Origin: CAVSRC01 sp963781775
Lineage (GTDB): Bacteria > Pseudomonadota > Alphaproteobacteria > Rhizobiales > Kaistiaceae
Length of the DNA: 64,000 bases
Direction of reading: 5' to 3'
NCBI GenBank assembly: GCA_963781775.1
Contig: CAWAHE010000031.1
Location: forward strand, 6,621-70,620
The notes beneath the pieces are model-generated. The model was not told the DNA's origin. It did no database searches and saw only the letters and a program-made list of their open reading frames with translations. Within the stretch, counting starts at the first letter, position 1. Every line of letters starts with the position of its first letter. The translations under genes were made by a program, and so were the position numbers. Shown in pieces: positions 34,732-43,395 of this stretch.

Positions 34732-35222
34732 GGCCCGCCTCCCGCAGGCGGCCAGACCGCCGTGTCGTGGTCGGGATGCTGGTGATTGGTGCGGGCGATA
34801 TCTGCGGTGAGCTGCGGCGAATCTTCCTCGGTCGTCTTCTCGCCGGGGAGTCCCGCCAGCGCCGCAAAATAGGGCAGCCGCCCCTCGATACCGTGCTGCA
34901 TGGCGGGCACCACCTTCTCAGGCGCGTCGAGCGACCCGATGGAGACCGCGATGCGCGGGCTGTCGACGTAGTGGAAGGTGAGCGGCGTGCCGCAGTCGCG
35001 GCAGAAGCCGCGCTCGGTCTTGTCGGAGCTCATGAATGTCGCAAGCGCGCCACGGGTGATCTCGAAGCTCGTCATCGGTACGCCGGTCAGCGGCGCGAAG
35101 AACGACCCGAAGGCCTTCTGGCACATGCGGCAGTGGCAGATGTGCGGGTTGGTCGGCTGCTCGTGCAGGGCATAGCGCACCGCCCCGCACTGGCACCCGC
35201 CGGTGAGTGATGCGTCGGCCAT
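34728..35222 (-). CDS. GFA family (Mss4-like zinc) protein, first copy
   Basis: 164-residue Gfa/CENP-V fold protein, paralogue of the next gene, with the same zinc motifs (GCQCGAVRY, CHCRMC, GFCRDCGTPL). ATG 35222 overlaps the stop of the VOC gene (ATGA-like TGATG arrangement), indicating coupling. The two paralogues share the C-terminal IEGRLPYF, LAGLPGEKTTEED and NHQHPDHDT segments, so they are a recent tandem pair. Confidence 0.87.
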   Translation of the reverse strand: MADASLTGGCQCGAVRYALHEQPTNPHICHCRMCQKAFGSFFAPLTGVPMTSFEITRGALATFMSSDKTERGFCRDCGTPLTFHYVDSPRIAVSIGSLDAPEKVVPAMQHGIEGRLPYFAALAGLPGEKTTEEDSPQLTADIARTNHQHPDHDTAVWPPAGGGP

Positions 35223-35623
35223 CAGGTCCCCGTCTGCGGCGCGTGACACACCGCTTCGATGTTGTGGCCGTCGGGATCGAGCACGAAGGCGCCGTAGTAG
35301 GTCGGGTGATACATCTCGCGCACGCCCGGGCCGCCATTGTCCTTGCCGCCGGCGGCGAGCGCCGCGGCATGGAATTCGTCGACCTGCTTCCGGCTCTCGG
35401 CGCGGAAGGCAATATGAAGATGCGTCGCCTTGCCGCTGGCGGAGATCCAGAAGAACGGTTTGCCATCGGCCCCGATGCCGCCAGTCTGAATGCCGCCCGT
35501 CACCTCCTTGGGCAGTTCCATCACCATCGTCATGCGCAGCGGCGCCAGCGCGGCGAGGTAGAACGCCTTGGCGCGCGCGTAGTCCGACACGCCAATGCCG
35601 ATGTGATCGATTTCGATGGTCAT
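35222..35623 (-). CDS. VOC family (glyoxalase-like) protein
   Basis: 133-residue vicinal-oxygen-chelate protein with two beta-alpha-beta-beta-beta modules. The first starts IEIDHIGIGVSDYARAKAFY and the second has HLHIAFRAESRKQVDEF; the metal-ligand pattern ends in GHNIEAVCH. ATG 35623 is chosen because GGGAGGTGAAG lies directly upstream. This ATG overlaps the cysS stop (ATGA), so expression follows cysS. Substrate unknown; such proteins act on thiol adducts or in antibiotic tolerance. Confidence 0.82.
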   Translation of the reverse strand: MTIEIDHIGIGVSDYARAKAFYLAALAPLRMTMVMELPKEVTGGIQTGGIGADGKPFFWISASGKATHLHIAFRAESRKQVDEFHAAALAAGGKDNGGPGVREMYHPTYYGAFVLDPDGHNIEAVCHAPQTGT

Positions 35624-37116
35624 CGCTTCACCTCCCATGTGGTGACGAGTTCACCGGTTGCGGGGTCCTTCGAATCCTTCAGCGCGATGCCCATGGCATC
35701 GAGTTCGTCGCGGATGCGGTCGGCCTCGGCGAAGTCCTTCGCTTTGCGCGCGGCAGCGCGGGCGGCGATGAGAGGCTCGGCCTGCTCGATGGCTTCTCTC
35801 GTCGCCTCATTCTGATCATCAAGCCCTGCGGGTCGAGGTGGGGTGATACCGAGCAGGTTCGAGACTCTGCGAGAAACGTCGGCAACTTCGTTGAATCGCC
35901 CAAGACATCTTTGGCCAACCTAGTCAGATGCGTAATCGCGAGGGGCGTATTCAAATCGTCTTCGAGCGCAGCCAACACCAACGGATCAACGTTCGCGTCT
36001 TGAAAGGACAGCGAACTCTCGTTCAGTGGCTCAACGATATCGTCACAGATGAAGGACCACTGCACGAGTTGGTCCTCCGCGTCCCACAACCTTCGTACGG
36101 TCCAGTCAATTGGTCTGTCGATAGTGGGTTCGCAGCATAGCCAGTCGCAAAACTTCGCCGGCCCATTGATGTTCGCCGAATTTGTCGGTCGCTACTAATT
36201 CATTAATCGTGACGAAATTACCGAGCGACTTCGACATCTTCTCGCCTTCGACCTGAAGGAAGCCGTTGTGCAGCCAGTAGTTGGCCATGACGGCCGTGCC
36301 GTGGGCGCAGCGCGACTGGGCGATCTCGTTCTCGTGGTGCGGAAACATCAGGTCGATGCCGCCGCCGTGAATGTCGAACTCGTGCGGATGGGCGAGGCCC
36401 GCGGGCGAAGGCTCGGCCTTCGCTTCGTCCCACAGCCACCTGTCGGCCATCGCCGAGCATTCCAGATGCCAGCCGGGACGTCCGGCGCCGTTGATGCCGG
36501 CGGGCGACGGCCATGCCGGCTCGCCCGGCTTCGACGGCTTCCACAGCACGAAATCCATCGGATCGCGCTTGTAGGGAGCGACCTCGACGCGGGCGCCGGC
36601 GACCATCTCGTCCAGCGTGCGGTTGGAGAGCTTGCCGTAGTCCTTCATCGCGGCGACGTGGAAGAGCACGTTCTGCTCGGCGACATAAGCGTAGCCCTTG
36701 GCGATGAGCGCCTCGATGATCGCCTTCATTTCTTCGATGTGGTCGGTCGCGCGCGGCTCGACGGTGGGCGGCAGGCAGCCGAGCGCCGCCACGTCCTCGT
36801 GGAACTGCTTCGTCGTCCGCGTGGTGACCTGGTGGATCGCCTCGTTCAGCGGCAGGCCGGGAAATTCCTCCGCGGCGCGCGCGTTGATCTTGTCGTCCAC
36901 GTCCGTGATGTTGCGGACATAGGTGACATGCTCCGGCCCGTAGAGGTGCCGCAGCAGCCGAAACAGCACGTCGAAGACGATCAGCGGCCGCGCGTTGCCG
37001 ATATGGGCAAAGTCGTAGACCGTCGGCCCGCAGACGTACATGCGTACGTTCGCAGGGTCGATCGGGACGAAGTCCTGCTTCGTCCGGGTCAGCGTATTGT
37101 GCAGTCTCAAGCCCAT
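35620..37116 (-). pseudogene. cysS: Cysteine-tRNA ligase, two frameshifts
   Basis: Charges tRNA-Cys. The first 336 codons are intact, with the zinc Cys VCGPTVYDFAHIGNARP (HIGN), WHLECSAMA, HGGGIDLMFPHHENE and EKMSKSLG (KMSKS). After MLRTHYRQ the frame stops; a single extra A (CAG-A-CCA) moves PIDWTVRRLWDAE into another frame. A second shift near 35880-35905 moves the C-terminal part NLLGITPPRPAGLDD and the ending TTWEVKR into a third frame. Total span equals a normal CysS (about 498 codons). The interior from about 35830 to 36240 is visibly AT-richer than neighbours. Either real decay with another copy elsewhere, or sequence errors. Confidence 0.85.
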
Positions 37117-37385
37117 GTCGAAACGCTTTCTCGCCCGCCGGCCGGGGCGATCGTCTCGTCTTCAGAAAAGGCAAAGAGAGGACGGCCTCAGCCAGCGCGT
37201 TGCTAGCCGGTAATAATCCCAGAGATACAAATGGCGCGTGAACGCGGGATCGCCGTCATGTCGATCCCATTGGCGCATTTGGCGGAAAAGGTCAAGTTCG
37301 CCGCGCTTCGCCGGCGCGCCGGAAGGCCCTTGCTCGTGGCTTGCCTGCTCTTGCGGCGAAGCCGCACCATGGCCTAGGCAGGGGC

Positions 37386-38630
37386 ATGACTCCCCTCGCC
37401 CGCCTCGCCCTGACTGCTCTTCTGGTGGTGGCCGCCGTCACCGGCGCCGCAGCGGAGACACCCTATCGCGAGCGGGTGCAGCATGATTTCGAGGCCTGGC
37501 TCGGCACCGACATCTGGCCCGAGGCCAAGGCCGCAGGAGTCTCGCGTGCGACCTTCGACCGCTCGCTTTCCGGCGTCACGCTCGACTGGTCGATGCCGGA
37601 ACTGGAGCCGCCCGGCGTGCCGGTCAAGCCGCCGACCGTCGAATGGCAGGCGGAGTTCGGCAGCCCCGGCAACTATTTCAACGAACGGACGCTCAGCAAC
37701 CTCGCGCGCCTCGGCCGCGCGCGCATCGATACATGGCGCAAGTCGCTGGGCGGCATCGCCGAGCGCTACGGCGTGCCGCCGAGCATACTGGTGGCGATCT
37801 GGGCGAAGGAATCCGGCTTCGGCTCTGCGAAGCTCCCCGAGCCGGCGCTGCGCGCCATCGCCACGCAGGCCTTCATGGGGCGGCGCAAGGAGCTGTTCCG
37901 CCCCGAGCTGATCGCCGCGTTGCAGATCGTGCAGAACGGCGACATCACGCCGGATCGCATGCGCTCCTCATGGGCCGGCGCGCTCGGCCAGCCGCAATTC
38001 CTGCCCTCGCTCTATCTGAAATACGCGGTCGATTTCGACCGCGACGGCCGGCGCGACATCTGGGGCTCGGCGCCCGACAGTCTCGCCTCCATCGCCAACT
38101 ACCTGCGCGGCGAAGGCTGGAAGCCGGAGCGCGGCTGGGGCCTCGAGGCGTCGGTGCCGGCGAACGTCCCCTGCACACTGGAGGGTCCCGAACAGGGCAA
38201 GCCGATGGCCGAGTGGGCGCGCCTCGGCGTCACCCAGGCGAACGGCCAGCCGCTTCCGGTCAAGGGCGATCGCCTCGGATTCCTGCTCATGCCGGCCGGC
38301 CGTTTCGGGCCGGCATTCATCGTGACGGAGAATTTCTACACCCTGAAGGAATACAACTACTCCGACCTCTACGCGCTCTATGTCGGCCACCTCGCCGACC
38401 GGATGGCCGCCGACAAGCCGTTCATCGGCAAGTGGCAGAAGGTCGGCGGCTTCAGCCGCGGCGACGTCAAGCGCATGCAGGATGAATTGGTCGCGGAGGG
38501 CTACGACGTCGGCGCGGTGGATGGCCTTGTCGGCTTCAAGACGCGCATCGCCGTCGGCCTGTGGCAGGTAAAGAAAGGCCAGACGCCGACCTGTTTTCCT
38601 GATGCCAGGCTGGTGCGCAGCATTCATTGA
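37386..38630 (+). CDS. Lytic murein transglycosylase (MltB-like, SLT_2 type)
   Basis: Cuts the glycan strands of peptidoglycan. The 414-residue protein has a signal peptide (ALTALLVVAAVTGAAA), the SLT domain with catalytic Glu in LVAIWAKESGFGS, the conserved SWAGALGQPQFLPS and YAVDFDRDGRRDIWG, and a C-terminal peptidoglycan-binding domain (VKRMQDELVAEGYDVGAVDG). It lacks a lipobox, so it is probably periplasmic. ATG 37386 is chosen because it begins the signal peptide. Confidence 0.9.
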   Translation: MTPLARLALTALLVVAAVTGAAAETPYRERVQHDFEAWLGTDIWPEAKAAGVSRATFDRSLSGVTLDWSMPELEPPGVPVKPPTVEWQAEFGSPGNYFNERTLSNLARLGRARIDTWRKSLGGIAERYGVPPSILVAIWAKESGFGSAKLPEPALRAIATQAFMGRRKELFRPELIAALQIVQNGDITPDRMRSSWAGALGQPQFLPSLYLKYAVDFDRDGRRDIWGSAPDSLASIANYLRGEGWKPERGWGLEASVPANVPCTLEGPEQGKPMAEWARLGVTQANGQPLPVKGDRLGFLLMPAGRFGPAFIVTENFYTLKEYNYSDLYALYVGHLADRMAADKPFIGKWQKVGGFSRGDVKRMQDELVAEGYDVGAVDGLVGFKTRIAVGLWQVKKGQTPTCFPDARLVRSIH

Positions 38631-38750
38631 CGATGGGACAGCGGTATTCCCGGACATACGCGGAGTTGATTGCGGCGGGCGGCCTCCGCGCCCGCATGCA
38701 TCGCGCGTTGACTTGATTCAACCGGCCGATCGGCGGTCGGCAAAGCCGGC

Positions 38751-39419
38751 CTAAATTCTCGCTTTCGATCGCGGGCTGCTTTGCCCGAGGCGTGGCTCTG
38801 TGCCGGCCAATAGCCGCTGAATGTTGGCACGGTGGCGCGCTATCACGTAGATGCCACCCGCAATCACCAGCACCCGATAGGGGAACGGTTGGTCCAAGGC
38901 AACGATGAGAGCGACCGCAGTCAACGCCGCTAGCATCGAACCGAGCGAGACAATCCGGGAGACAGCCAGCACAACGCCAAAGACCGTCGCAGCACCTAAA
39001 CCCACGGGCCAGGACATCGCGAGCAAAACGCCCAGCCCCGTCGCAGCGGATTTGCCGCCCGCGAAATTCAACCAAATGGAACGGCTGTGGCCAACCAAAA
39101 CGGCAAGTCCGGCCAGGCAAACAGCCCAAGGCACCGAGGTTTGCAGATCAAGCCCCGTCGGGGGCGTGACGGACGGCAACGTGTAGAGCCAGCGGATAAG
39201 GACGATCGCCCCCGCACCCTTCAGCACATCGACGAGGAGCACGGCCAACGCCGGCCACTTCCCCACGATGCGCAATACGTTCGTCGCACCGACGGATTTG
39301 GAGCCATGCTGCCGGATATCGACGCCCTTAAGCAGCTTCGCCGCCAGATAGCCCGTGGGGATAGAACCGAGCAGATAGGCGATCGCCAGCCCCGACGCGC
39401 CCGTTATCCAGAAGACCAT
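38751..39419 (-). CDS. plsY: Acyl-phosphate:glycerol-3-phosphate acyltransferase PlsY
   Basis: First acyl transfer in phospholipid synthesis, using acyl-phosphate from PlsX. The 222-residue membrane protein carries the three PlsY motifs: GSIPTGYLAAKL, HGSKSVGATNVLRI and the GHSRSIWLNFAGGKSAATGLG loop. Helices flank each motif. The sequence is less GC-biased at codon level than its neighbours (many cca, aat, caa codons). It is convergent with the transglycosylase and divergent from znuA. Confidence 0.93.
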   Translation of the reverse strand: MVFWITGASGLAIAYLLGSIPTGYLAAKLLKGVDIRQHGSKSVGATNVLRIVGKWPALAVLLVDVLKGAGAIVLIRWLYTLPSVTPPTGLDLQTSVPWAVCLAGLAVLVGHSRSIWLNFAGGKSAATGLGVLLAMSWPVGLGAATVFGVVLAVSRIVSLGSMLAALTAVALIVALDQPFPYRVLVIAGGIYVIARHRANIQRLLAGTEPRLGQSSPRSKARI

Positions 39420-39506
39420 GGGGATTCACCTCGACGTTTCAGTTTCGGGCAATCATCCGTTCGTCGTCCCCTTCCTTACCGCAAGCCCGGGCCCACTTGC
39501 CTCCTC

Positions 39507-39529
39507 GAAATGTAATGTTATAACGTTTC
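39507..39529. promoter_or_regulatory. Zur box
   Basis: A 23-base near-palindrome beginning GAAATGTAAT and ending ATAACGTTTC. It matches about 20 of 23 positions of the Zur consensus (GAAATGTTATA-N-TATAACATTTC form). It ends 13 bases before the znuA ATG, where a bound zinc-Zur repressor would block transcription. Confidence 0.8.
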
Positions 39530-39542
39530 GCATTCGCACCCC

Positions 39543-40421
39543 ATGAGGCCGTCGATGAAAGCCCTGCTTCTCGCCGCGCTGGCGGCGGCCGGTATCGCCG
39601 TTCCCGCCGCCGCCGCGCCGATCTCGATCCTGGCCGCGGAGAATTTCTATGGAGAGGCGGCGCGGGCGATCGGCGGCGACCGGGTGACCGTGGAGAGCGT
39701 CCTCGTAGCGCCGGGCACCGATCCTCACGATTTCGATCCGCCGCCCTCGGTGGCGCGCCAGGCATCCGCCGCCGACATCGTCGTGATGAACGGCGCCGAC
39801 TACGACCACTGGATGGTGCGCCTGCTCGACGCGCAGAGCGTCGCCGGCCGCACGGTGATCGACGTCGCGGCGCTTGTCGGCCACAAGGACGGCGACAATC
39901 CGCACGTCTGGTACGACCCGAAAGCGATGCCGGCGATGGCCAACGCGCTGACCGCTGAACTGGTGAAGCGCGACCCTGCCGACAAGGCCGGCTTCGAGAC
40001 GCGGCGCGACGCGTTCCTCGCGGCGCTGATGCCGATCGCCGAGAAGGTCGCGAGTCTGCGCGCGAAATACGCCGGCGCGCCGGTGGTCGCGACCGAACCG
40101 GTGTTCGGCTATATGGCCGAGGCGCTCGGCTTGAAGATGCAGAACCAGGCGTTCCAGACCGCGATCATGAACGAGACCGAGCCGGCGGCGAGCGACATCG
40201 CGGCGATGGAAGACGCCATCCGCGGCGGGCGCGTGAAGATCCTGTTCTACAATTCGCAGGTCGAAGACGCCTTCACGCGAAACCTCGCGGCGCTCGCCAA
40301 GGCTTCGGGCGTGCCGATCGTCGGCGTCACCGAGACCGAGCCGCCGGGCGAGACGTTCGCGCAGTGGATGCTCGACACCCTCGACGCGACGGCTAAGGCG
40401 CTGGGCGACAAGACCTCTTGA
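39543..40421 (+). CDS. znuA: Zinc ABC transporter substrate-binding protein ZnuA
   Basis: Periplasmic metal-binding protein of the cluster A-I family. The 292 residues include a signal peptide (ALLLAALAAAGIAVPAAAA) and the metal ligands in GTDPHDFDPPPS, GDNPHVWYDPKAM and the acidic ligand region VATEPVFGYM. The His-rich loop of classic ZnuA is short or absent, so manganese is possible, but the Zur box argues for zinc. ATG 39543 or 39555 both keep the signal peptide. Its stop overlaps the TTG start of znuC. Confidence 0.9.
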   Translation: MRPSMKALLLAALAAAGIAVPAAAAPISILAAENFYGEAARAIGGDRVTVESVLVAPGTDPHDFDPPPSVARQASAADIVVMNGADYDHWMVRLLDAQSVAGRTVIDVAALVGHKDGDNPHVWYDPKAMPAMANALTAELVKRDPADKAGFETRRDAFLAALMPIAEKVASLRAKYAGAPVVATEPVFGYMAEALGLKMQNQAFQTAIMNETEPAASDIAAMEDAIRGGRVKILFYNSQVEDAFTRNLAALAKASGVPIVGVTETEPPGETFAQWMLDTLDATAKALGDKTS

Positions 40422-41224
40422 GCAATCCCGCTCTCGCCATCGATGGCGTCACGCTTTCGGTTCGCGGGCAGACTGTCCTCAAGGACATCAGCCTGACGGT
40501 CGCGGAAGGTGAGTTCGTCGGCGTGCTCGGCGCCAACGGCGCCGGCAAGACGACGCTCTTCCGTGCGATCCTCGGTCTGCACGGCGTGGACGCCGGTGCG
40601 ATCCGGGTGTTCGGCAATCCCCTCAATCGCGGCAACCCGACCATCGGCTATCTGCCGCAGGTGCGGGCGCAATTGCCGACGGTGCCCCTCGCCGGCCGGG
40701 ATTTCCTCGCCGTCAGCATCGCCGGTAACCGATATGGGCTGCCGATCGTTTCGGCGGAAGCGGCTCGCGATATCGACCGGGTGCTGGAGATCGTCCACGC
40801 CGAAGCGCTGGCGCGCCGACCGCTTTCCGAGATGTCGGGCGGCGAGCGCCAACGCCTGCTCGTCGCCCAGGCGCTGCTCGGCAAGCCGCGTCTGTTGCTG
40901 CTCGACGAGCCGCTGATCGGCCTCGATCCGCATCAGCAGCACGTCGTGGTGACGCTGGTGCGCGACCTGGCGCGGACGCTGAAGCTGACCGTGCTGTTCA
41001 GCGCGCACGAGCTCAGCCAGCTTCTCGGCGCGATCGACCGGGTGCTCTATCTTGGCCGTGGTCACGCCGCGCTCGGCACCGTCGACGAGGTGATCCGGCC
41101 GGAGGTGCTGTCGCCGCTCTACGGCGCGCCGATCGAGGTCATCCGCGCCGGCGGCCATATCTTCGTGATGTCGCACGGCCAGGACGTCGAGCGCGACCAT
41201 ACCCACGATCACGACCATGCTTAG
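40418..41224 (+). CDS. znuC: Zinc ABC transporter ATP-binding protein ZnuC
   Basis: ATPase for zinc uptake, 268 residues. Motifs: Walker A GANGAGKTTLFRAILG, signature MSGGERQRLLVAQALL, Walker B LLLLDEPLIGLDPHQQ. The C-terminus is His/Asp-rich (DHTHDHDHA), which may bind zinc. TTG 40418 is the start, overlapping the znuA stop (TTGA). It overlaps znuB by 8 bases. Confidence 0.92.
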   Translation: MSNPALAIDGVTLSVRGQTVLKDISLTVAEGEFVGVLGANGAGKTTLFRAILGLHGVDAGAIRVFGNPLNRGNPTIGYLPQVRAQLPTVPLAGRDFLAVSIAGNRYGLPIVSAEAARDIDRVLEIVHAEALARRPLSEMSGGERQRLLVAQALLGKPRLLLLDEPLIGLDPHQQHVVVTLVRDLARTLKLTVLFSAHELSQLLGAIDRVLYLGRGHAALGTVDEVIRPEVLSPLYGAPIEVIRAGGHIFVMSHGQDVERDHTHDHDHA

Positions 41225-42002
41225 CTACGATTTCATGATCCGCGCTTTCGCGGCGAGCGGCATCGTCGCGGTCGTCGCCGGGGCGGTTGGCTATTTCCTC
41301 GTACTGCGCGGCCAGACCTTCGCCGGCCACGGCCTCGCCCACATCGCCTTCGCCGGAGCGACCGGCGCTGCCCTCATCGGCGTCTCGCCGCTCGTCGGCG
41401 TGCTCGTCCTGACGCTGGCCGCCGCGGCCGCCATGGGCGCGCTCGGCGAAAAGCTCAGCGGCCGCGACGTCACCATCGGCGTCGTCCTGTCGCTGTCGCT
41501 CGGTTTCGGTATTCTGTTCCTGCGGCTCACCACGACCAATGCCGCCAGTGCGACTTCGCTGCTGTTCGGCAGTGTACTGGCGGTGTCCCATGCGACTTTG
41601 GCTGGTCTTTCGGCGCTGGGCATCGTCACCTTGGCAGGCCTCGCCGTCATCAGCCGGCCGCTCATCTTCGCCACGCTTCAGCCGGAACTGGCTGAAGCCA
41701 AGGGCGTTTCGCTCCGCCTGCTCGGCATCCTGTTCCTGGCGCTGGTCGCCCTCGCCGTCTCGCAATCCATTCAAATCGTTGGCGTTTTGCTGGTGTTCAC
41801 GCTGCTGGTCGGGCCGCCGGCCGCGGCACAGCTTCTCACCAGCCGTCTCCTGCCCGGCATTGCCCTGTCCGCCGCCCTGGCGCTGGCGCAGGCATGGGTC
41901 GGCATCACAATCGCCTTCTACACCGACTGGCCGACCAGCTTCTGGATCACGCTCCTCTCGGCGCTGGTGTACGGGTTGGCCGTGGTTTTCCGCCGCTCGT
42001 AA
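41217..42002 (+). CDS. znuB: Zinc ABC transporter permease ZnuB
   Basis: Membrane permease of the ABC-3 family, 261 residues with about eight helices. Characteristic are FLVLRGQTFAGHGLAHIAFAGATGAALIG near the N-terminus and the FALLVGPPAAAQLLT-like segment (here FTLLVGPPAAAQLLT) in the second half. Last gene of the znuACB operon. Confidence 0.9.
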   Translation: MLSYDFMIRAFAASGIVAVVAGAVGYFLVLRGQTFAGHGLAHIAFAGATGAALIGVSPLVGVLVLTLAAAAAMGALGEKLSGRDVTIGVVLSLSLGFGILFLRLTTTNAASATSLLFGSVLAVSHATLAGLSALGIVTLAGLAVISRPLIFATLQPELAEAKGVSLRLLGILFLALVALAVSQSIQIVGVLLVFTLLVGPPAAAQLLTSRLLPGIALSAALALAQAWVGITIAFYTDWPTSFWITLLSALVYGLAVVFRRS

Positions 42003-42141
42003 CCTCTTCGAATCGTTGACCGGCCGGGGCCGACTCCCGCATAATTCCCGACACTGACTGGAATGCGTCGCCGGACGGCGACGCGGGGGGTCCAGCTGGG
42101 GCGTGCGGCCGAGGCCGCTGGCACGCCGGAGGCGAAGACCT

Positions 42142-43215
42142 GTGACAGGTTTCTGGCGATCGGCAACGGTAGCTGCGGCAATCGCGTTTGCGACGGCCGA
42201 AGGCGTTGCCGTCGCCGGCGCACAAACCGACGTCTGCACCGGTCTTGAAGCGCAACTGGCTTCGCTCGATCGCGGCGCACAGGCCGGTTCGGTCAACAGC
42301 TACCGGCAGTACGAAGCGTCCGTAGCCCGCCAACGCCTCGAGATCGACCGCGCCACCGGCGAGGCCCGCCGTGCGGGCTGTGCGGGCGGCTTCCTGATCT
42401 TCCAGCCGAAGCCGGAGGCAAGATGCGGGGCGCTGATGGCGACCATCACCCGCATGCAGGCCAACCTGCAGCGCCTGTCGGCGACGCGCGACCGATATAG
42501 CAGCGATCCGTTCGAACTGTCGCGCCAGCGCGGCGAGGTCTTGCGCGCGCTCGCGGTCAACCGGTGCGGCAGCGACTACGCCAGCCCCGGCGGCCCACCG
42601 CCGCCGGGTGCCGGCCGCGGCAGCTTCTTCGACACGCTGTTCGGCCAGTCGCGCATCCGGACATGGGACGATGGCTCCTACGATCCGAACGGCCAGTTCG
42701 GCACCTTCCGAACGTTGTGCGTGCGCACCTGCGACGGCTACTACTTCCCGATCAGTTTTTCGACCGTGCCCGGCCATTTCTCCGCCGATGAGCAGACCTG
42801 TCAGTCGATGTGCCCAGGTTCGGATGTGGCGCTCTACACCTACCGGAACCCCGGCGAGGACCCATCGCAGATGGTTTCCTTGTCAGGCGAGCCCTATACG
42901 GCACTGCCGACGGCATTCCGATATCGGCAGGAATACGACGCGGCCTGTACCTGCCGCGGCCCGAACGTCGCGTCGCTCACCGGCGTTTCGGCCCCCACCG
43001 GCCTGACGCCGATCCCACAGGCGCCGGCGACGGTCATGCCGAATCCGATCGCCCGAACAGCGGCCGGCGAGGATCCCGAAACGCTGACCAACCGCGAGGG
43101 GGGATTCTCGCTCAAACCAGTTGGCGGCAAGACCGCCGGCGCGGCGGTCGCCGGAGTTTCTGCCGGGAACCGCAACATCCGGATCGTCGGGCCCAGCTAC
43201 TACTATGGCCAGTGA
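42142..43215 (+). CDS. DUF2865 domain protein (exported)
   Basis: Exported protein of 357 residues with the Rhizobiales-specific DUF2865 domain. It has a signal peptide (VAAAIAFATAEGVAVAGAQ), a coiled Arg/Glu-rich region (YRQYEASVARQRLEIDRA), and a Cys-rich core (TLCVRTCDGYYFPISFST, QTCQSMCPGSDVALYTYRNPGED, YDAACTCRGP) with conserved cysteines that probably form disulfides. GTG 42142 is chosen because GGAGGCG lies 9 bases upstream. The function is unknown. It is followed by a hairpin terminator. Confidence 0.8.
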   Translation: MTGFWRSATVAAAIAFATAEGVAVAGAQTDVCTGLEAQLASLDRGAQAGSVNSYRQYEASVARQRLEIDRATGEARRAGCAGGFLIFQPKPEARCGALMATITRMQANLQRLSATRDRYSSDPFELSRQRGEVLRALAVNRCGSDYASPGGPPPPGAGRGSFFDTLFGQSRIRTWDDGSYDPNGQFGTFRTLCVRTCDGYYFPISFSTVPGHFSADEQTCQSMCPGSDVALYTYRNPGEDPSQMVSLSGEPYTALPTAFRYRQEYDAACTCRGPNVASLTGVSAPTGLTPIPQAPATVMPNPIARTAAGEDPETLTNREGGFSLKPVGGKTAGAAVAGVSAGNRNIRIVGPSYYYGQ

Positions 43216-43233
43216 CCGCGGGCCCGTGCCGCG

Positions 43234-43249
43234 TGTGATCGCGGTCACA
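43234..43249. promoter_or_regulatory. CRP-type palindrome
   Basis: TGTGATCGCGGTCACA is an exact TGTGA-N6-TCACA, the consensus core of CRP-family sites, and the symmetry extends one base on each side. It lies about 150 bases upstream of the L,D-transpeptidase start, and before the terminator at 43267. Confidence 0.55.
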
Positions 43250-43266
43250 CTGCGTCAAGAATAAGC

Positions 43267-43299
43267 GCAGCGCGGCCTTCCCCCGGGGGACCGCGCTGC
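43267..43299 (+). terminator. Hairpin after the DUF2865 gene
   Basis: Perfect 9-bp arms GCAGCGCGG and CCGCGCTGC, with an inner CCCCC/GGGGG pairing, followed by TAATTTCGG. It ends the DUF2865 transcript about 50 bases after its stop. Confidence 0.7.
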
Positions 43300-43395
43300 T
43301 AATTTCGGGAGCCAGCGTGGTAACTTGCGGGTTGGCACGTGGCGGGACCCCTAGACGTGCGCCACGGAACCAGGCGGCGGGATCAGGAGACGGGA

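Noticed and set aside
32731..34785. A 684-codon open frame on the plus strand opposite cimA
   Set aside because: CimA on the minus strand has all active-site motifs; the opposite frame shows only composition-driven residues.
35855..35875. T-arm-like GGTTCGAGA suggesting a tRNA
   Set aside because: No acceptor stem or anticodon arm can be formed around it; it lies within cysS.
38675..38695. Hairpin GCGGGC/GCCCGC between the transglycosylase and plsY genes as a terminator
   Set aside because: Arms are only 6 bp with no T-tract; such pairs are common in GC-rich DNA.
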